A DNA stretch of 64,000 bases from an uncultured Roseovarius sp. GTDB taxonomy: Bacteria; Pseudomonadota; Alphaproteobacteria; Rhodobacterales; Rhodobacteraceae. Where the stretch lies: positions 424,366-488,365 of the forward strand of contig OX638333.1 in assembly GCA_951812895.1 (NCBI GenBank), written 5' to 3'. The notes under the pieces were generated by a model. The model ran no database searches, had not been told where the DNA came from, and saw only the letters and a program-made list of their open reading frames with translations. The position numbers and the translations under genes are program-made. Below, in pieces: positions 35,786 through 45,113 of this stretch; within the stretch, counting starts at the first letter, position 1, and each line of letters opens with the position of its first letter.

Positions 35786-36817
35786 TCACGCCACCGCCTG
35801 CCATGCCACCCCAGCCAGCACCGCGCCAATCACGGCAAAGCCCAGATAGGCCGCAAACACCCGCGGCTTGACCAGAGCCCAGACCGCGATCGCCGCCGGA
35901 ATACAGCTTACACCGCCTGCAATGACGAAACTCATCGCTGCACCCTGGCTCATCCCCTGCGCCAATAGCGCGTCCACCAGCGGTACTGCCGCGTAACCGT
36001 TGAGGTAGGCAGGTGCTCCGACAAAGGCCCCTAAAATGATCGGCCACAGTCCCTCGCCACCCAGGACACGCGCCACCACATCTGCCGGTATGTATTCCAG
36101 CATCAGCGCCTCGATCACATAGGCCAGCGCAAGCCACTTCAACAGGAACATGGCGTTGTCGACAGCTGACTTGCGAAACGCCTCTCGACGCGGGGCTTGT
36201 GCCCAGAACCGCCACACCGGTTTACCCTCAAACGGTTTGTCACTGCTACAGCACCCGCCGCATCCCTGCTTTGCGTCGCGCAGTGGGTTTGCGAACACCA
36301 CTGACCGCGCCGCCAACATCGTGGCAAACCCGCCGAACAGGCCAATGCCAACAGCAGATATGGTTTTGGCCACCGCAAAGTCCCAGCCCAATGTGCCCGA
36401 GGTAATCAGAAACATCGCCGGATCCATCAATGGCGACGCCAACCAGAATGCCATCACAGCTGCCAGCGGCGCACCAAGTGCCAGCATCGCAGCGATAAAG
36501 GGAATAACTTCACAGCTGCAAAACGGCGACAATCCACCCAGTAGTGCCGCCAGCACAATCATCCGCGTCTGCCGCCCCTCAAAGGCTTTGGCCAGCAATG
36601 ATTCAGCGCCGGACGCCTTCATATAGGCCACCGCCAGCACTGCAAACGCGATAAACGGGGCTGTGTGCCACAGCGCGCCCGCGCCAAACTCGACTGTCGG
36701 CCATAGCTGTGGCAGATCAAATACCGCCACCAACACCAATATCACCACCAACGCCAGCCACGCCTTGTCAACCTGCCGCCAGCTGCGCGGCACCTGAGGG
36801 AATGAAATATCAGTCAT
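35786..36817 (-). CDS. YraQ/DUF318-type permease
   Basis: A 343-residue polytopic protein with the family motif LSPFCSCEVIPFIAAML, a second GAFVGAPAYLNGYAAVPL block, and a Cys-rich cytoplasmic loop (QGCGGCCSS). Members include predicted metal or organoarsenical exporters. The ATG at 36817 lies inside the last codons of the ArsR gene (8-bp overlap), so both are one transcript. The metal or metalloid is not determined by sequence. Confidence 0.85.
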   Translation of the reverse strand: MTDISFPQVPRSWRQVDKAWLALVVILVLVAVFDLPQLWPTVEFGAGALWHTAPFIAFAVLAVAYMKASGAESLLAKAFEGRQTRMIVLAALLGGLSPFCSCEVIPFIAAMLALGAPLAAVMAFWLASPLMDPAMFLITSGTLGWDFAVAKTISAVGIGLFGGFATMLAARSVVFANPLRDAKQGCGGCCSSDKPFEGKPVWRFWAQAPRREAFRKSAVDNAMFLLKWLALAYVIEALMLEYIPADVVARVLGGEGLWPIILGAFVGAPAYLNGYAAVPLVDALLAQGMSQGAAMSFVIAGGVSCIPAAIAVWALVKPRVFAAYLGFAVIGAVLAGVAWQAVA

Positions 36818-37154
36818 GGGTGTGATCCTCATGGTGTGTGGCACTGTCCGCACAGCATTCGCGCAACAAAAATTCGGAAAGGCTGCGCAGCTCGTCATAG
36901 GCCACCGCAGCGCAGATGATGCTGCGGCCCTGCTTTTCCTGCCGGACCAATCCGGCCTGTGTCAGAATTTTCATGTGATGGGTCAGGGTCGACCCGGTCA
37001 CGCCGGTCCGATCTCCCAAGGATCCGATGCTCAGCCCTTCGGGGCCCGCTCTTACCAGACTGCGCAGCACCGCAAGGCGCTGCTCACTGCCCAATGCAGC
37101 AAAGGTAGAGGCCGTTACAGCCAGGTCGGCGTCAGTGATATCGGTTTGTTTCAT
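36810..37154 (-). CDS. ArsR-family metal-responsive repressor
   Basis: A 114-residue winged-helix protein (FAALGSEQRLAVLRSLVRAG, LGDRTGVTGSTLTHHMKILT, RQEKQGRSIICAAV). The C-terminal end carries CCADSATHHEDHTHD, a Cys/His cluster likely to bind metal. It is first in an operon with the permease and probably controls it. Confidence 0.9.
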   Translation of the reverse strand: MKQTDITDADLAVTASTFAALGSEQRLAVLRSLVRAGPEGLSIGSLGDRTGVTGSTLTHHMKILTQAGLVRQEKQGRSIICAAVAYDELRSLSEFLLRECCADSATHHEDHTHD

Positions 37155-37215
37155 ATTTCGAGAAGTATAGAAGTAATTCGATTAGCACAAGCCATATTTC
37201 GATATTTTTCGAATT
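37152..37215. promoter_or_regulatory. Putative ArsR operator/promoter region
   Basis: CATATTTCGA occurs twice in direct orientation (37152-37161, over the start codon, and 37193-37202). AATTCGA (37175-37181) and TCGAATT (37209-37215) form an inverted pair. The position fits autorepression by the ArsR protein. Confidence 0.4.
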
Positions 37216-37719
37216 AAAAACGCCCACCGATCTCATAACCCGCAAATGTTTCTGAACAGCCCGCATTTAGCAATCATAAGGATAAACAGGTCAGACAACG
37301 ATAACGCTCCTCGCCCACAGAAACTTACCAACGACGAAGTTTCAGAATTGGATGATGCTAACATCGGCCCGAACGAACAAATTTCTGCCACGACTTTGAA
37401 AAAGTGCAATTGGGGATATTGGATACAAGTCAAATACTCTGGCGTAAACAGCTGCGCAGCCGAAGCGCCCGAAGATAGCGGCTATGGCTGGAAACTTAAG
37501 TCCTGCTGACAATGAATCCAATCAGGTGCACTGTTTAAGATTCAGCTCCGGCAATCTGGAACCAATCGACGAATGGCCTCATTGCAGCTGTTGAGCGATC
37601 ACCTCAAGCCGCGCGGGCGGTAGAAATTGCGAAAACATAGCGATACCTCTTTGGCGCAGACGGCATATACCAGGTCGGAATCCTCCTTGACGGAACTCGA
37701 ACCTGCCTGCATACCGGTT
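37216..37719. other. Intergenic stretch, one doubtful small frame
   Basis: About 500 bp between the ArsR gene and the riboswitch. A plus-strand frame (37246-37509, 87 residues, ending EDSGYGWKLKSC) has no recognised family and poor start context. I do not annotate it as a gene. Confidence 0.4.
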
Positions 37720-37915
37720 CATGTAAGGGTCCCTAACAGGGTGCAAAGCATCCAAGGGATAATTTGGGAATGACGTGACGGTGGACCCATGTCGGGCGCT
37801 TAATCGTCAGCCGCCCCCGCGACTGTAAGCGGAGAGCCCCTGCCACATGCCACCGGATATTCCGGGAAGGCGGCAGATCAGGCTGCGACCCGCGAGCCAG
37901 GAGACCAGCCTTTAC
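37720..37915 (+). promoter_or_regulatory. Cobalamin (B12) riboswitch
   Basis: The conserved core is present: GCCGCCCCCGCGACTGTAAG (37809-37828), then a variable stem with CCGGATATTCCGG. The B12 box GCGAGCCAGGAGACCAGCC is at 37892-37910. It lies upstream of cbtB and would repress cobalt uptake when adenosylcobalamin is plentiful. The ends are approximate. Confidence 0.9.
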
Positions 37916-37963
37916 ATGGATATCATCAGCACCTCGGGTGAGAGGTGTAGAAGGAGAAAAACT

Positions 37964-38128
37964 ATGACTGCACTGGTTCAAACCGCCGCAAAATCCACCG
38001 TTCTTCCATTTGCTGCCGCCATTATCCTTGGCTTTGGCATCGTCACACTGGCCGGCCACGTTCAGGCTGGCGCTCTGCACGATGCCGCCCATGATGTGCG
38101 CCACGCAACCGGCTTTCCCTGCCACTAA
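37964..38128 (+). CDS. cbtB: Cobalt transporter subunit CbtB
   Basis: A 54-residue protein with one membrane segment (VLPFAAAIILGFGIVTLAG) and the C-terminal signature HDAAHDVRHATGFPCH, the histidine-rich end typical of CbtB. AAGGAGA stands upstream of the ATG. It is 3 bp from cbtA and directly under the B12 riboswitch. Confidence 0.92.
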   Translation: MTALVQTAAKSTVLPFAAAIILGFGIVTLAGHVQAGALHDAAHDVRHATGFPCH

Positions 38129-38131
38129 GCC

Positions 38132-38812
38132 ATGTTCCAGAAAATTCTGACCAGCGCGTTGTTCGCTGGATTCTGCGCGGGGCTGATCGCGGCCGCGCTG
38201 CAGTTTATGTTTGTACAGCCCGTACTACTGCATGCGGAACTGTATGAAGGCGGAGATCTTGTGCATTTCGGTGCCGACGCTGTCAGCGCCCACCCCGAAT
38301 TGCCGGGATTTGACCTTTTGCGGGACGGGCTGAGCATTCTGTTCTCGGCACTGATCTACGTGGGTTATGCCTTTATACTTGTCGCTGCCATGGGTATGGC
38401 CGCTGAACGCGGCGCAGACATCAATGCGCGCACCGGCCTGCTATGGGGTCTGGGCGGGTTCATCGCCTTTCATTTCGCACCGGGATTTTCACTGCCGCCA
38501 GAAGTACCGGGTGTTGCCGCCGCTGATGTCGGTGAACGTCAGCTCTGGTGGTGGGGCACGGTTGCCGCAACCGCAATAGCGCTGGCTCTCATTGCCTTCG
38601 GCAAGTCGCCCATTGCGTGGGTTGCAGCCGTGGTTTTGTTGCTTACCCCACACGTGATCGGCGCACCACACCCGGACACTCTGGCCGGATCGGTCCCGCC
38701 AGAAATCGCCTCGCTCTTCGCGTCGCGCGCATTGGGCGTCGGCCTTGCGGTGTGGTCCGTTCTTGGGCTGCTTGCCGGATATTTCTGGCAAAAGGAAAGC
38801 GCTGAGGCCTGA
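38132..38812 (+). CDS. cbtA: Cobalt transporter subunit CbtA
   Basis: A 226-residue protein with five predicted membrane segments. FAGFCAGLIAAALQFMFVQP opens it, GLLWGLGGFIAFHFAPGFSL and LPPEVPG are CbtA signatures, and PHVIGAPHP follows. Together with CbtB it is the predicted cobalt importer regulated by B12. Confidence 0.92.
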   Translation: MFQKILTSALFAGFCAGLIAAALQFMFVQPVLLHAELYEGGDLVHFGADAVSAHPELPGFDLLRDGLSILFSALIYVGYAFILVAAMGMAAERGADINARTGLLWGLGGFIAFHFAPGFSLPPEVPGVAAADVGERQLWWWGTVAATAIALALIAFGKSPIAWVAAVVLLLTPHVIGAPHPDTLAGSVPPEIASLFASRALGVGLAVWSVLGLLAGYFWQKESAEA

Positions 38813-38873
38813 ACTTTCCAATCATCCCCGGCGGTGCTATGCCGCCGGGATCGCAATTTCTGGGAAATCCGAC

Positions 38874-39374
38874 ATGCCCAAAACATTCATGTTTCTCATC
38901 ATCGGCCTGTTTTTCGGCTTTGGCGGCGGCGTTTTAGTGGCCGCCTCGACCGGCGTGCAGATGGAAGCGCATGATCACAGCGATCCCACGCAACATGGCG
39001 GCACCACCGGCGATCACGACGCAGACCACGACGGGATGGATCACAGCAAACTGACCGAGATCAAAGGCCCGGCGCCGGAGCTGTCAATAACCCTGCACCC
39101 TGATGGCGCGTCCAGCCGCAACCTGCAGATCAACGTGTCAAATTTCCGCTTCAGCCCGGATAATGTTAATGGCGCCAATATGCCCGGTGAAGGACACGCA
39201 CATATCTATGTCAACGGAGTAAAACTGGCCCGCATTTATGGGTCGTGGTTCCACCTCTCTGACCTGTCCGCCGGAGAGCATGAAATCCGCGTGACCCTCA
39301 ACGCCAATGATCACAGCCATTTGGCAGTGGACGGCAAAGCAATTGAAGCCGTCACAAAAGTGACCATCGAATGA
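38874..39374 (+). CDS. His-rich periplasmic protein, probably metal-binding
   Basis: A 166-residue protein with a hydrophobic N-terminal segment (residues 4-25, signal or anchor). A His/Asp-rich stretch HDHSDPTQHGG...DHDADHDGMDHSK follows. The beta domain contains GHAHIYVNGVKLARIYGSWF and NANDHSHLAVDG. Placement after cbtBA suggests a role in binding cobalt or another divalent metal in the periplasm. The start at 38874 begins just before the hydrophobic segment. Confidence 0.7.
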   Translation: MPKTFMFLIIGLFFGFGGGVLVAASTGVQMEAHDHSDPTQHGGTTGDHDADHDGMDHSKLTEIKGPAPELSITLHPDGASSRNLQINVSNFRFSPDNVNGANMPGEGHAHIYVNGVKLARIYGSWFHLSDLSAGEHEIRVTLNANDHSHLAVDGKAIEAVTKVTIE

Positions 39375-39378
39375 TCCT

Positions 39379-39708
39379 TCAGGCCGGAACCCGCCCGATC
39401 AGGCAAAATCTCAGGCGACCCGCACCGCGGGCGTCTTCGATCCAGCCATCGGGGCTTTCGGCATACATCTTTGCAAACGCCAGCGTATCGTCCAGATCCT
39501 GTGCCGGATCGACATCACCAAACAGATATGTCGCCTTGTCAGCGGCTGAAAACGCAACACTTTGGGGTCGCGAACAGTTCGACATACATTCGTGTTCCTG
39601 CACCTCGAAATCCAGCGCATGCGCAGCAATTTCCACCCGCAGCCGCGCGGCAAAATCCACGCCATCCGTACCTTCGCATGTGGTGCAGACCACGATCCGA
39701 TGCGCCAT
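39379..39708 (-). CDS. DUF1636 family metal-binding protein
   Basis: A 109-residue protein with the family's cysteine pattern: VVCTTCEGTDG near the start and HECMSNCSRPQSVAFS in the middle. This resembles a thioredoxin-like Fe-S or metal site. DUF1636 genes tend to occur in cobalamin loci, as here. The ATG at 39708 has GGGAG ahead of it. It is convergent with the His-rich protein gene and divergent from cobW. Confidence 0.8.
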   Translation of the reverse strand: MAHRIVVCTTCEGTDGVDFAARLRVEIAAHALDFEVQEHECMSNCSRPQSVAFSAADKATYLFGDVDPAQDLDDTLAFAKMYAESPDGWIEDARGAGRLRFCLIGRVPA

Positions 39709-39780
39709 TGCCAACTCCCTTTCGCGAAAGCCCCTAATTCAAGCGCTGCATACGTGCAAGCCTGCCAAGGAGACCTCCTG

Positions 39781-40857
39781 ATGCCTGCAAAAATACCCGC
39801 CACCGTTGTCACCGGCTTTCTCGGCGCCGGAAAAACCACGCTGATCCGCCATATGCTGGAACATTCCAACGGGCGCCGCATTGCCCTCATTATCAACGAA
39901 TTCGGCGATCTTGGCGTCGATGGAGATATCCTCAAAGGCTGCGGCGATGAAACTTGCACCGAGGATGACATTATGGAACTTTCCAACGGCTGCATCTGCT
40001 GCACCGTGGCAGAGGATTTCGTGCCAACCATGCAAAAACTGCTCGACCGCGAAGACAAGCCTGATCACATCGTGATCGAAACCTCCGGCCTCGCCCTGCC
40101 CCAGCCATTGGTCCGCGCCTTCAACTGGCCGGAAATTTCCACCCGCGTAACCGTCGACGGAGTGGTCACCGTGGTCGATGGCAAGGCCGTAACCGAAGGC
40201 CGCTTTGCCCATGACATCGCTGCTGTGGATGCACAGCGCAAACAGGACGAAAACCTTGATCACGAAACACCCTTGTCAGAGCTGTTCGAAGATCAGGTTG
40301 CCTGCGCCGATATGATCGTAGTCAACAAATCCGACCTGCTGGCGGGGGATGAGGCTGACACTCTGGTCACTCAACTGCGCAACGAAAGCCGCGATGGCGT
40401 GCAGGTGGTTAAGTCCTCAATGGGCGCGCTGCCTGTGGATGTGCTTCTGGGTCAGGGGGTAGGGGCCGAGCATGACCTCGACGCCAGGCACGAGGTGCAT
40501 CACCACCACCACGATCATGACGACGAAGATCACCATGAAGACGACCATGACCACCACCATCACGACCATGATGAGTTCGACAGCTTTGTCATCAACCGTG
40601 CAGAAGTTGACGACGCGAATGCCTTTGCCAACCACGTCGCCGACGTGATCCGCGCCCATGATATCCTGCGCCTCAAGGGATTTGTTGCGGTTAAAGGCAA
40701 GCCGATGCGCCTGACAATTCAGGCGGTCGGACCACGTGTGGACACCTATTTCGATCAGCCCTTTGGCACTCAACCCCGTGAAACCCGGCTTGTTGTGATC
40801 GGTCAGGCCGGTCTTGATCGTGTCGCCATCGAAACCGCACTGAACGCTGCATGCTGA
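39781..40857 (+). CDS. cobW: CobW GTPase with a His-rich loop (metallochaperone)
   Basis: A 358-residue G3E GTPase. The P-loop is GFLGAGKTT (12-20) and ELSNGCICC has the metal-binding CxCC at 71-74. IVVNKSDL is the base-specificity motif. A long His/Asp-rich loop lies at about residues 240-265, and a C-terminal CobW domain follows. CobW is thought to deliver cobalt to the CobN chelatase. AAGGAG precedes the ATG. It overlaps the next GNAT gene by 7 bp. Confidence 0.95.
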   Translation: MPAKIPATVVTGFLGAGKTTLIRHMLEHSNGRRIALIINEFGDLGVDGDILKGCGDETCTEDDIMELSNGCICCTVAEDFVPTMQKLLDREDKPDHIVIETSGLALPQPLVRAFNWPEISTRVTVDGVVTVVDGKAVTEGRFAHDIAAVDAQRKQDENLDHETPLSELFEDQVACADMIVVNKSDLLAGDEADTLVTQLRNESRDGVQVVKSSMGALPVDVLLGQGVGAEHDLDARHEVHHHHHDHDDEDHHEDDHDHHHHDHDEFDSFVINRAEVDDANAFANHVADVIRAHDILRLKGFVAVKGKPMRLTIQAVGPRVDTYFDQPFGTQPRETRLVVIGQAGLDRVAIETALNAAC

Positions 40858-41303
40858 TCGTCGAAACCGCAGACCCAAGATCGCCGGGCCCGCGTGCCCT
40901 GCTGGAATCCAGCCATGCGCTGATGCAGGCGCTTTATCCGCCCGAGGACAATTTCGCCCTCGATGTTGATGACCTTTGCGCGCCCGACATCCACTTCTTT
41001 GTCGCGCGTGACGGGGAAACGACGCTCGGCACAGCCGCACTTGTCGCCAAAGACGGCTATGGAGAGCTGAAATCCATGTTCACCGCGCCCGAGGCCCGGG
41101 GCAAAGGTGTCGCTGCGGCCCTGCTGCGCCAGATCGAAGATCAGGCATGCAGCCTTGGACTGACATCAGTGAAACTTGAAACCGGCAATGAACTCGCCTC
41201 CGCCATTCGCCTTTACGAACGCCATGGCTATGTTCGTTGCGGCCCATTTGGTACATATCAGCCGGCGCCGCTCAGCGTGTTCATGGAAAAGCCGATCACC
41301 TGA
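40851..41303 (+). CDS. GNAT-family N-acetyltransferase
   Basis: A 150-residue acetyltransferase with acetyl-CoA motif APEARGKGVAAALLRQIED (R/QxxGxG/A form) and SAIRLYERHGYVRCG. The substrate is unknown. It starts 7 bp before the cobW stop, and a repeat-bearing gap of 75 bp separates it from cobN. Confidence 0.85.
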   Translation: MLIVETADPRSPGPRALLESSHALMQALYPPEDNFALDVDDLCAPDIHFFVARDGETTLGTAALVAKDGYGELKSMFTAPEARGKGVAAALLRQIEDQACSLGLTSVKLETGNELASAIRLYERHGYVRCGPFGTYQPAPLSVFMEKPIT

Positions 41304-41307
41304 GAGA

Positions 41308-41343
41308 CCCTTGCACTTTCATTGTTCTGAAAATACTCAACGG
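41308..41343 (+). repeat. 36-base repeat, copy 1
   Basis: Starts CCCTTGCACTTTCATTGTTC and ends AAATACTCAACGG. It matches 55331-55366 at about 30 of 36 positions. Its end (AAATACTCAA) recalls the AAATACCC element. Confidence 0.55.
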
Positions 41344-41378
41344 CGTCACATCCGCCATCGTCGAAAGACCTGATCCCG

Positions 41379-44300
41379 ATGCACCTCCTCGCAGCCACTC
41401 CCGGCGCCATTGATGACGGAAACGAACCGGTTGATCCTGGCCAGACACCGGCCGATCTGGTGTTCATTTCCGCCGCCGATACAGAGCTTGCGGGGCTAAG
41501 TGAAGCACGGGCAGAAATGGACAACCCGCCCACCCTGCGGCTGGCAAACCTGACACATTTACAGCATCCGATGTCGGCAGACCTGCATTTAGATAATTGT
41601 GCCACGGGATCGCGCCTCGTGGTTGCACGTGTACTGGGTGGGGTTGGCTATTGGAAATACGGCGCCGAACAATACGCCGCTCGCTGTCACGAAGCGGGCG
41701 TGCCGCTGGCCCTCCTTCCCGGCGATGACAAACCTGATGCCGAACTGCGCGGTCTCTCAACCGTGTCTGATGCGGACTATGATGCGCTTTGGGCCTATCT
41801 GGTCGAAGGCGGGCCGGAAAATGCCGCCAACTTCCTCAGCTACGCACGCGCCATGCTCGACAATACGGAAAAACCTGCCGCCGCCAGCCCGCTCCTGCGC
41901 GCCGGTGTCTACTGGCCCGGCGCCGGTGTTGCTGATCTCAGCGCCGCGCAATCGGCATGGACCGATGGTCAACCGGTCGTACCGCTGATCTTCTACCGCG
42001 CTCTGGTTCAGGGCGCAGGTCTCAACCCCATCAACCGGATGGTGCGGGCGCTCCTGCGTGCGGGCCTTAACCCGTTGCCGGCCTTTGTTGCCTCGCTAAA
42101 AGATCCCGTTTCGGTCGCCACGCTGGATCACCTTTTCACCACCGCAGCCCCTTCCGTCATCCTCAACTGCACCTCTTTTGCCGTAGGTTCTTCTCATACC
42201 GGCGACGAAAGTCCCGGCAACCCGCTCACTATGGCGTCGGCAAATGCCGCCCCAGTGTTTCAGGTCGTGCTCGCTGGCTCATCCGAAGAAGCATGGTCAG
42301 AGGGTCTGACCGGTCTCTCAGCCCGTGACATCGCTATGAACGTCGCCCTGCCAGAGGTTGACGGGCGCATTCTGTCGCGCGCGATCAGCTTCAAGGGTGA
42401 GGCATTTTTTGACGAAGCGACCCAATGCCCCATCGCCACTTACCGCGCCCAGGGCGATCGGGTGGAATTTGTGGCCCAACTGGCACAAAACTGGTCCCGG
42501 CTGCGCCGCACCCCTGAGGCAGATCGCAAGGTCGCCCTGATACTGGCCAATTACCCCAACAAAGATGGTCGCCTTGCCAACGGCGTGGGCCTCGACACAC
42601 CTGCCGCGACTGTACACGCGCTCAATCTGCTGTCCGAATCTGGATACGCCGTAACCGGCGCTCCGGCAGACATCGACGCCCTGATGCAATCCATCATGGA
42701 CGGACCCACGAACTGGCTGACTGACCGGGCAGACAAAGATGGTGGTGAAACTCTCCCGCTTGATATCTACCTTCAGTATTTCAACGCTCTGCCATGGGAG
42801 CTGAAAGAACAAATGACCTCCCGCTGGGGCAAGCCAGAAGATGATCCTTTCTTCTTGCCCCAAATATCCCCGCCGGAGGCGCCCGCCGCAGGCGGGTTCA
42901 AACTCTCAATCCTGACCTATGGCAACGCTGTTGTCGGCCTCCAGCCCGCGCGCGGCTATAACATCGACCCCACAGACACCTACCATTCCCCAGACCTTGT
43001 CCCGCCGCATAACTATCTCGCCTTCTATTTCTGGCTCCGGCACCAGTTCGGCGCGCATGCCATTGTGCATATGGGCAAACACGGCAATCTGGAATGGCTT
43101 CCGGGCAAAGCGCTGGCATTGTCGCATACATGTTGGCCAGAGGTTGTGCTCGGCCCCGCCTGCCATGTTTACCCCTTCATCGTGAACGACCCGGGCGAGG
43201 GCACCCAGGCCAAACGCCGCGCACAGGCAGTGATCATTGACCATCTGACGCCGCCCCTCACCCGCGCCGAAACCTATGGGCCGTTGCGCGATCTTGAAGC
43301 ACTGGTTGATGAATATTACGAAGCCGCGGGCGTTGACCCACGCCGCATCGACCATTTACGCCGCGAAATTCTGACACTCACATCCGCCACCGGCCTGGAC
43401 AAGGATGTCGGGATGAGCGGGACAGATGAAGACACCGACCTTGCCAAGCTCGACGCATATCTGTGTGAATTGAAAGAGGCCCAGATCCGCGATGGGCTGC
43501 ATATCTTTGGACGGTCCCCTGAGGGCGAGCAAGAACGCGATCTGGCGATCGCACTTGCGCGCGTGCCACGCGGCGAAGGTAAGGGTGGGGATGCTTCACT
43601 TATCCGCGCTTTGGCGCAGGATCTGAACCTGTCTCTCGACCCGCTCGACTGTGATATGGCCGCCACCGCCGCAGAAAAACCCGACGCGCTTGCTCAGCTC
43701 ACAAGCGATTCCTGGCGTTCGAACGGCGATACAATCGAACGTCTCGAGCTGTTGGCACAACGCCTGTTGCGGGACGGCGGGAGGGGCGATGTGGCGGATT
43801 TGGCCCTGCCAAATCTGGAACGAGCGACCGCCGTCCTGAATGAAATAGACACCCGTATCCGCCCCGCTATTGCCGCCTGCGGCCCGGACGAAGGTGCGGG
43901 CCTCCTCACCGCCCTCTCGGGGCAGTTCGTCGCCCCGGCGCCCTCCGGCGCGCCCACCCGTGGACGCCTGGATACCCTGCCCACCGGGCGCAATTTCTTT
44001 TCCGTCGACAGCCGCGCAGTGCCTACTCCCACGGCTTGGGCTCTTGGATGGAAATCTGCCAACCTGTTGATCGAAAAGCACCTTCAGACCCATGGTGACT
44101 GGCCCCGCACCATGCTGCTCACCGCCTGGGGCACTGCCAATATGCGCACAGGCGGTGACGACATCGCCCAGGCTCTGGCGCTGATGGGCGTCAAACCGAA
44201 ATGGGATGCTGCCAACCGCCGCGTGACCGGGTTCGAGGTTCTGCCGCAAGGCGTACTGAGCCGACCCCGCGTTGACGTCACCCTGCGTATCTCCGGCTTT

Positions 44301-45113
44301 TTTCGCGATGCCTTCCCCCAGCTCATCGCACTGGTGGATTCCGCCGCCCGTGCTGTCATGGCGCTCGATGAATCCGACGATCTTAATCCCGCTGCCGCGC
44401 GTGCCCGCACCGAAGGGGCAAAAGCGCGGGTTTATGGCTCAAAACCCGGGGCCTACGGTGCCGGCCTTCAGGCGATGATCGACGAGCGGCTTTGGGCGGA
44501 CAAATCCGATCTGGCAGAGGCATATCTCACCTGGGGCTCCTACGCCTATGGCGCAAAGGACGAAGGTACTCCGGACCGCGCCGGGTTTGAGACCCGCCTG
44601 AAACAGACAGAGGCGATTGTCCAAAATCAGGACAACCGCGAACACGACATTCTGGATTCCGACGACTACTACCAGTTCGAAGGCGGTGCTGCCGCCGCGG
44701 TCAGCACATTGCAGGGGCAGGATCGCCCGATCTATCACAACGATCACTCCCGTCCCGAACGCCCGGTCATCCGCACGCTGGATGATGAGATCGGGCGCGT
44801 TGTCCGCTCCCGCGTCGTAAACCCCAAATGGATCGACGGGATAAAGCGACACGGCTATAAAGGTGCCTTTGAAATCGCGGCAACTGTAGACTACCTGTTT
44901 GCCTTTTCCGCCACCACAGGTGCGGTTCAGGGACATCATTTCGATCTGGTCGAGGCAGCGTTTCTCGAAGATGATGACACCCGCGACTTTATCGAAGACC
45001 ACAATGCCCCAGCTCTGCGAGAGATTGCTGAACGGCTGCAAGAGGCTATCGACCGCGGTCTTTGGACCCCACGTTCCAATTCGGCTCGCGCACGGATCGA
45101 GGCGCTTTTGTGA
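41379..45113 (+). CDS. cobN: Cobaltochelatase large subunit CobN
   Basis: A 1244-residue subunit that inserts cobalt into hydrogenobyrinate a,c-diamide in the aerobic B12 pathway. Family motifs include PASGVVGLQ-like NAVVGLQPARGYNIDP, HMGKHGNLEWLPGK and YPFIVNDPGEGTQAKRRAQA. Around residues 490-505 an extra segment (LPQISPPEAPAAGG) is encoded by a copy of the dispersed CTTGCCCCAAATA element, inserted in frame. CobS/CobT partners are outside the window. The stop is followed at once by a GTG start (GTGA) of a broken GNAT gene. Confidence 0.95.
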   Translation: MHLLAATPGAIDDGNEPVDPGQTPADLVFISAADTELAGLSEARAEMDNPPTLRLANLTHLQHPMSADLHLDNCATGSRLVVARVLGGVGYWKYGAEQYAARCHEAGVPLALLPGDDKPDAELRGLSTVSDADYDALWAYLVEGGPENAANFLSYARAMLDNTEKPAAASPLLRAGVYWPGAGVADLSAAQSAWTDGQPVVPLIFYRALVQGAGLNPINRMVRALLRAGLNPLPAFVASLKDPVSVATLDHLFTTAAPSVILNCTSFAVGSSHTGDESPGNPLTMASANAAPVFQVVLAGSSEEAWSEGLTGLSARDIAMNVALPEVDGRILSRAISFKGEAFFDEATQCPIATYRAQGDRVEFVAQLAQNWSRLRRTPEADRKVALILANYPNKDGRLANGVGLDTPAATVHALNLLSESGYAVTGAPADIDALMQSIMDGPTNWLTDRADKDGGETLPLDIYLQYFNALPWELKEQMTSRWGKPEDDPFFLPQISPPEAPAAGGFKLSILTYGNAVVGLQPARGYNIDPTDTYHSPDLVPPHNYLAFYFWLRHQFGAHAIVHMGKHGNLEWLPGKALALSHTCWPEVVLGPACHVYPFIVNDPGEGTQAKRRAQAVIIDHLTPPLTRAETYGPLRDLEALVDEYYEAAGVDPRRIDHLRREILTLTSATGLDKDVGMSGTDEDTDLAKLDAYLCELKEAQIRDGLHIFGRSPEGEQERDLAIALARVPRGEGKGGDASLIRALAQDLNLSLDPLDCDMAATAAEKPDALAQLTSDSWRSNGDTIERLELLAQRLLRDGGRGDVADLALPNLERATAVLNEIDTRIRPAIAACGPDEGAGLLTALSGQFVAPAPSGAPTRGRLDTLPTGRNFFSVDSRAVPTPTAWALGWKSANLLIEKHLQTHGDWPRTMLLTAWGTANMRTGGDDIAQALALMGVKPKWDAANRRVTGFEVLPQGVLSRPRVDVTLRISGFFRDAFPQLIALVDSAARAVMALDESDDLNPAAARARTEGAKARVYGSKPGAYGAGLQAMIDERLWADKSDLAEAYLTWGSYAYGAKDEGTPDRAGFETRLKQTEAIVQNQDNREHDILDSDDYYQFEGGAAAAVSTLQGQDRPIYHNDHSRPERPVIRTLDDEIGRVVRSRVVNPKWIDGIKRHGYKGAFEIAATVDYLFAFSATTGAVQGHHFDLVEAAFLEDDDTRDFIEDHNAPALREIAERLQEAIDRGLWTPRSNSARARIEALL
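42848..42897 (+). repeat. Dispersed repeat inside cobN (in frame), copy 4
   Basis: TTTCTTCTTGCCCCAAATAT, then CCCCGCCGGAGGCGCC, then hairpin CCCGCC-GCA-GGCGGG. It aligns with the intergenic copy at 52551-52590 and keeps the cobN reading frame. Confidence 0.6.

Noticed and set aside
37246-37509. 87-residue frame between ArsR and the B12 riboswitch
   Set aside because: No ribosome site or family; a competing frame on the other strand is equally long.
40492-40575. Short CAC/CAT-rich repeats resembling a microsatellite
   Set aside because: This is the His-rich loop of CobW coded in frame, typical for the family.
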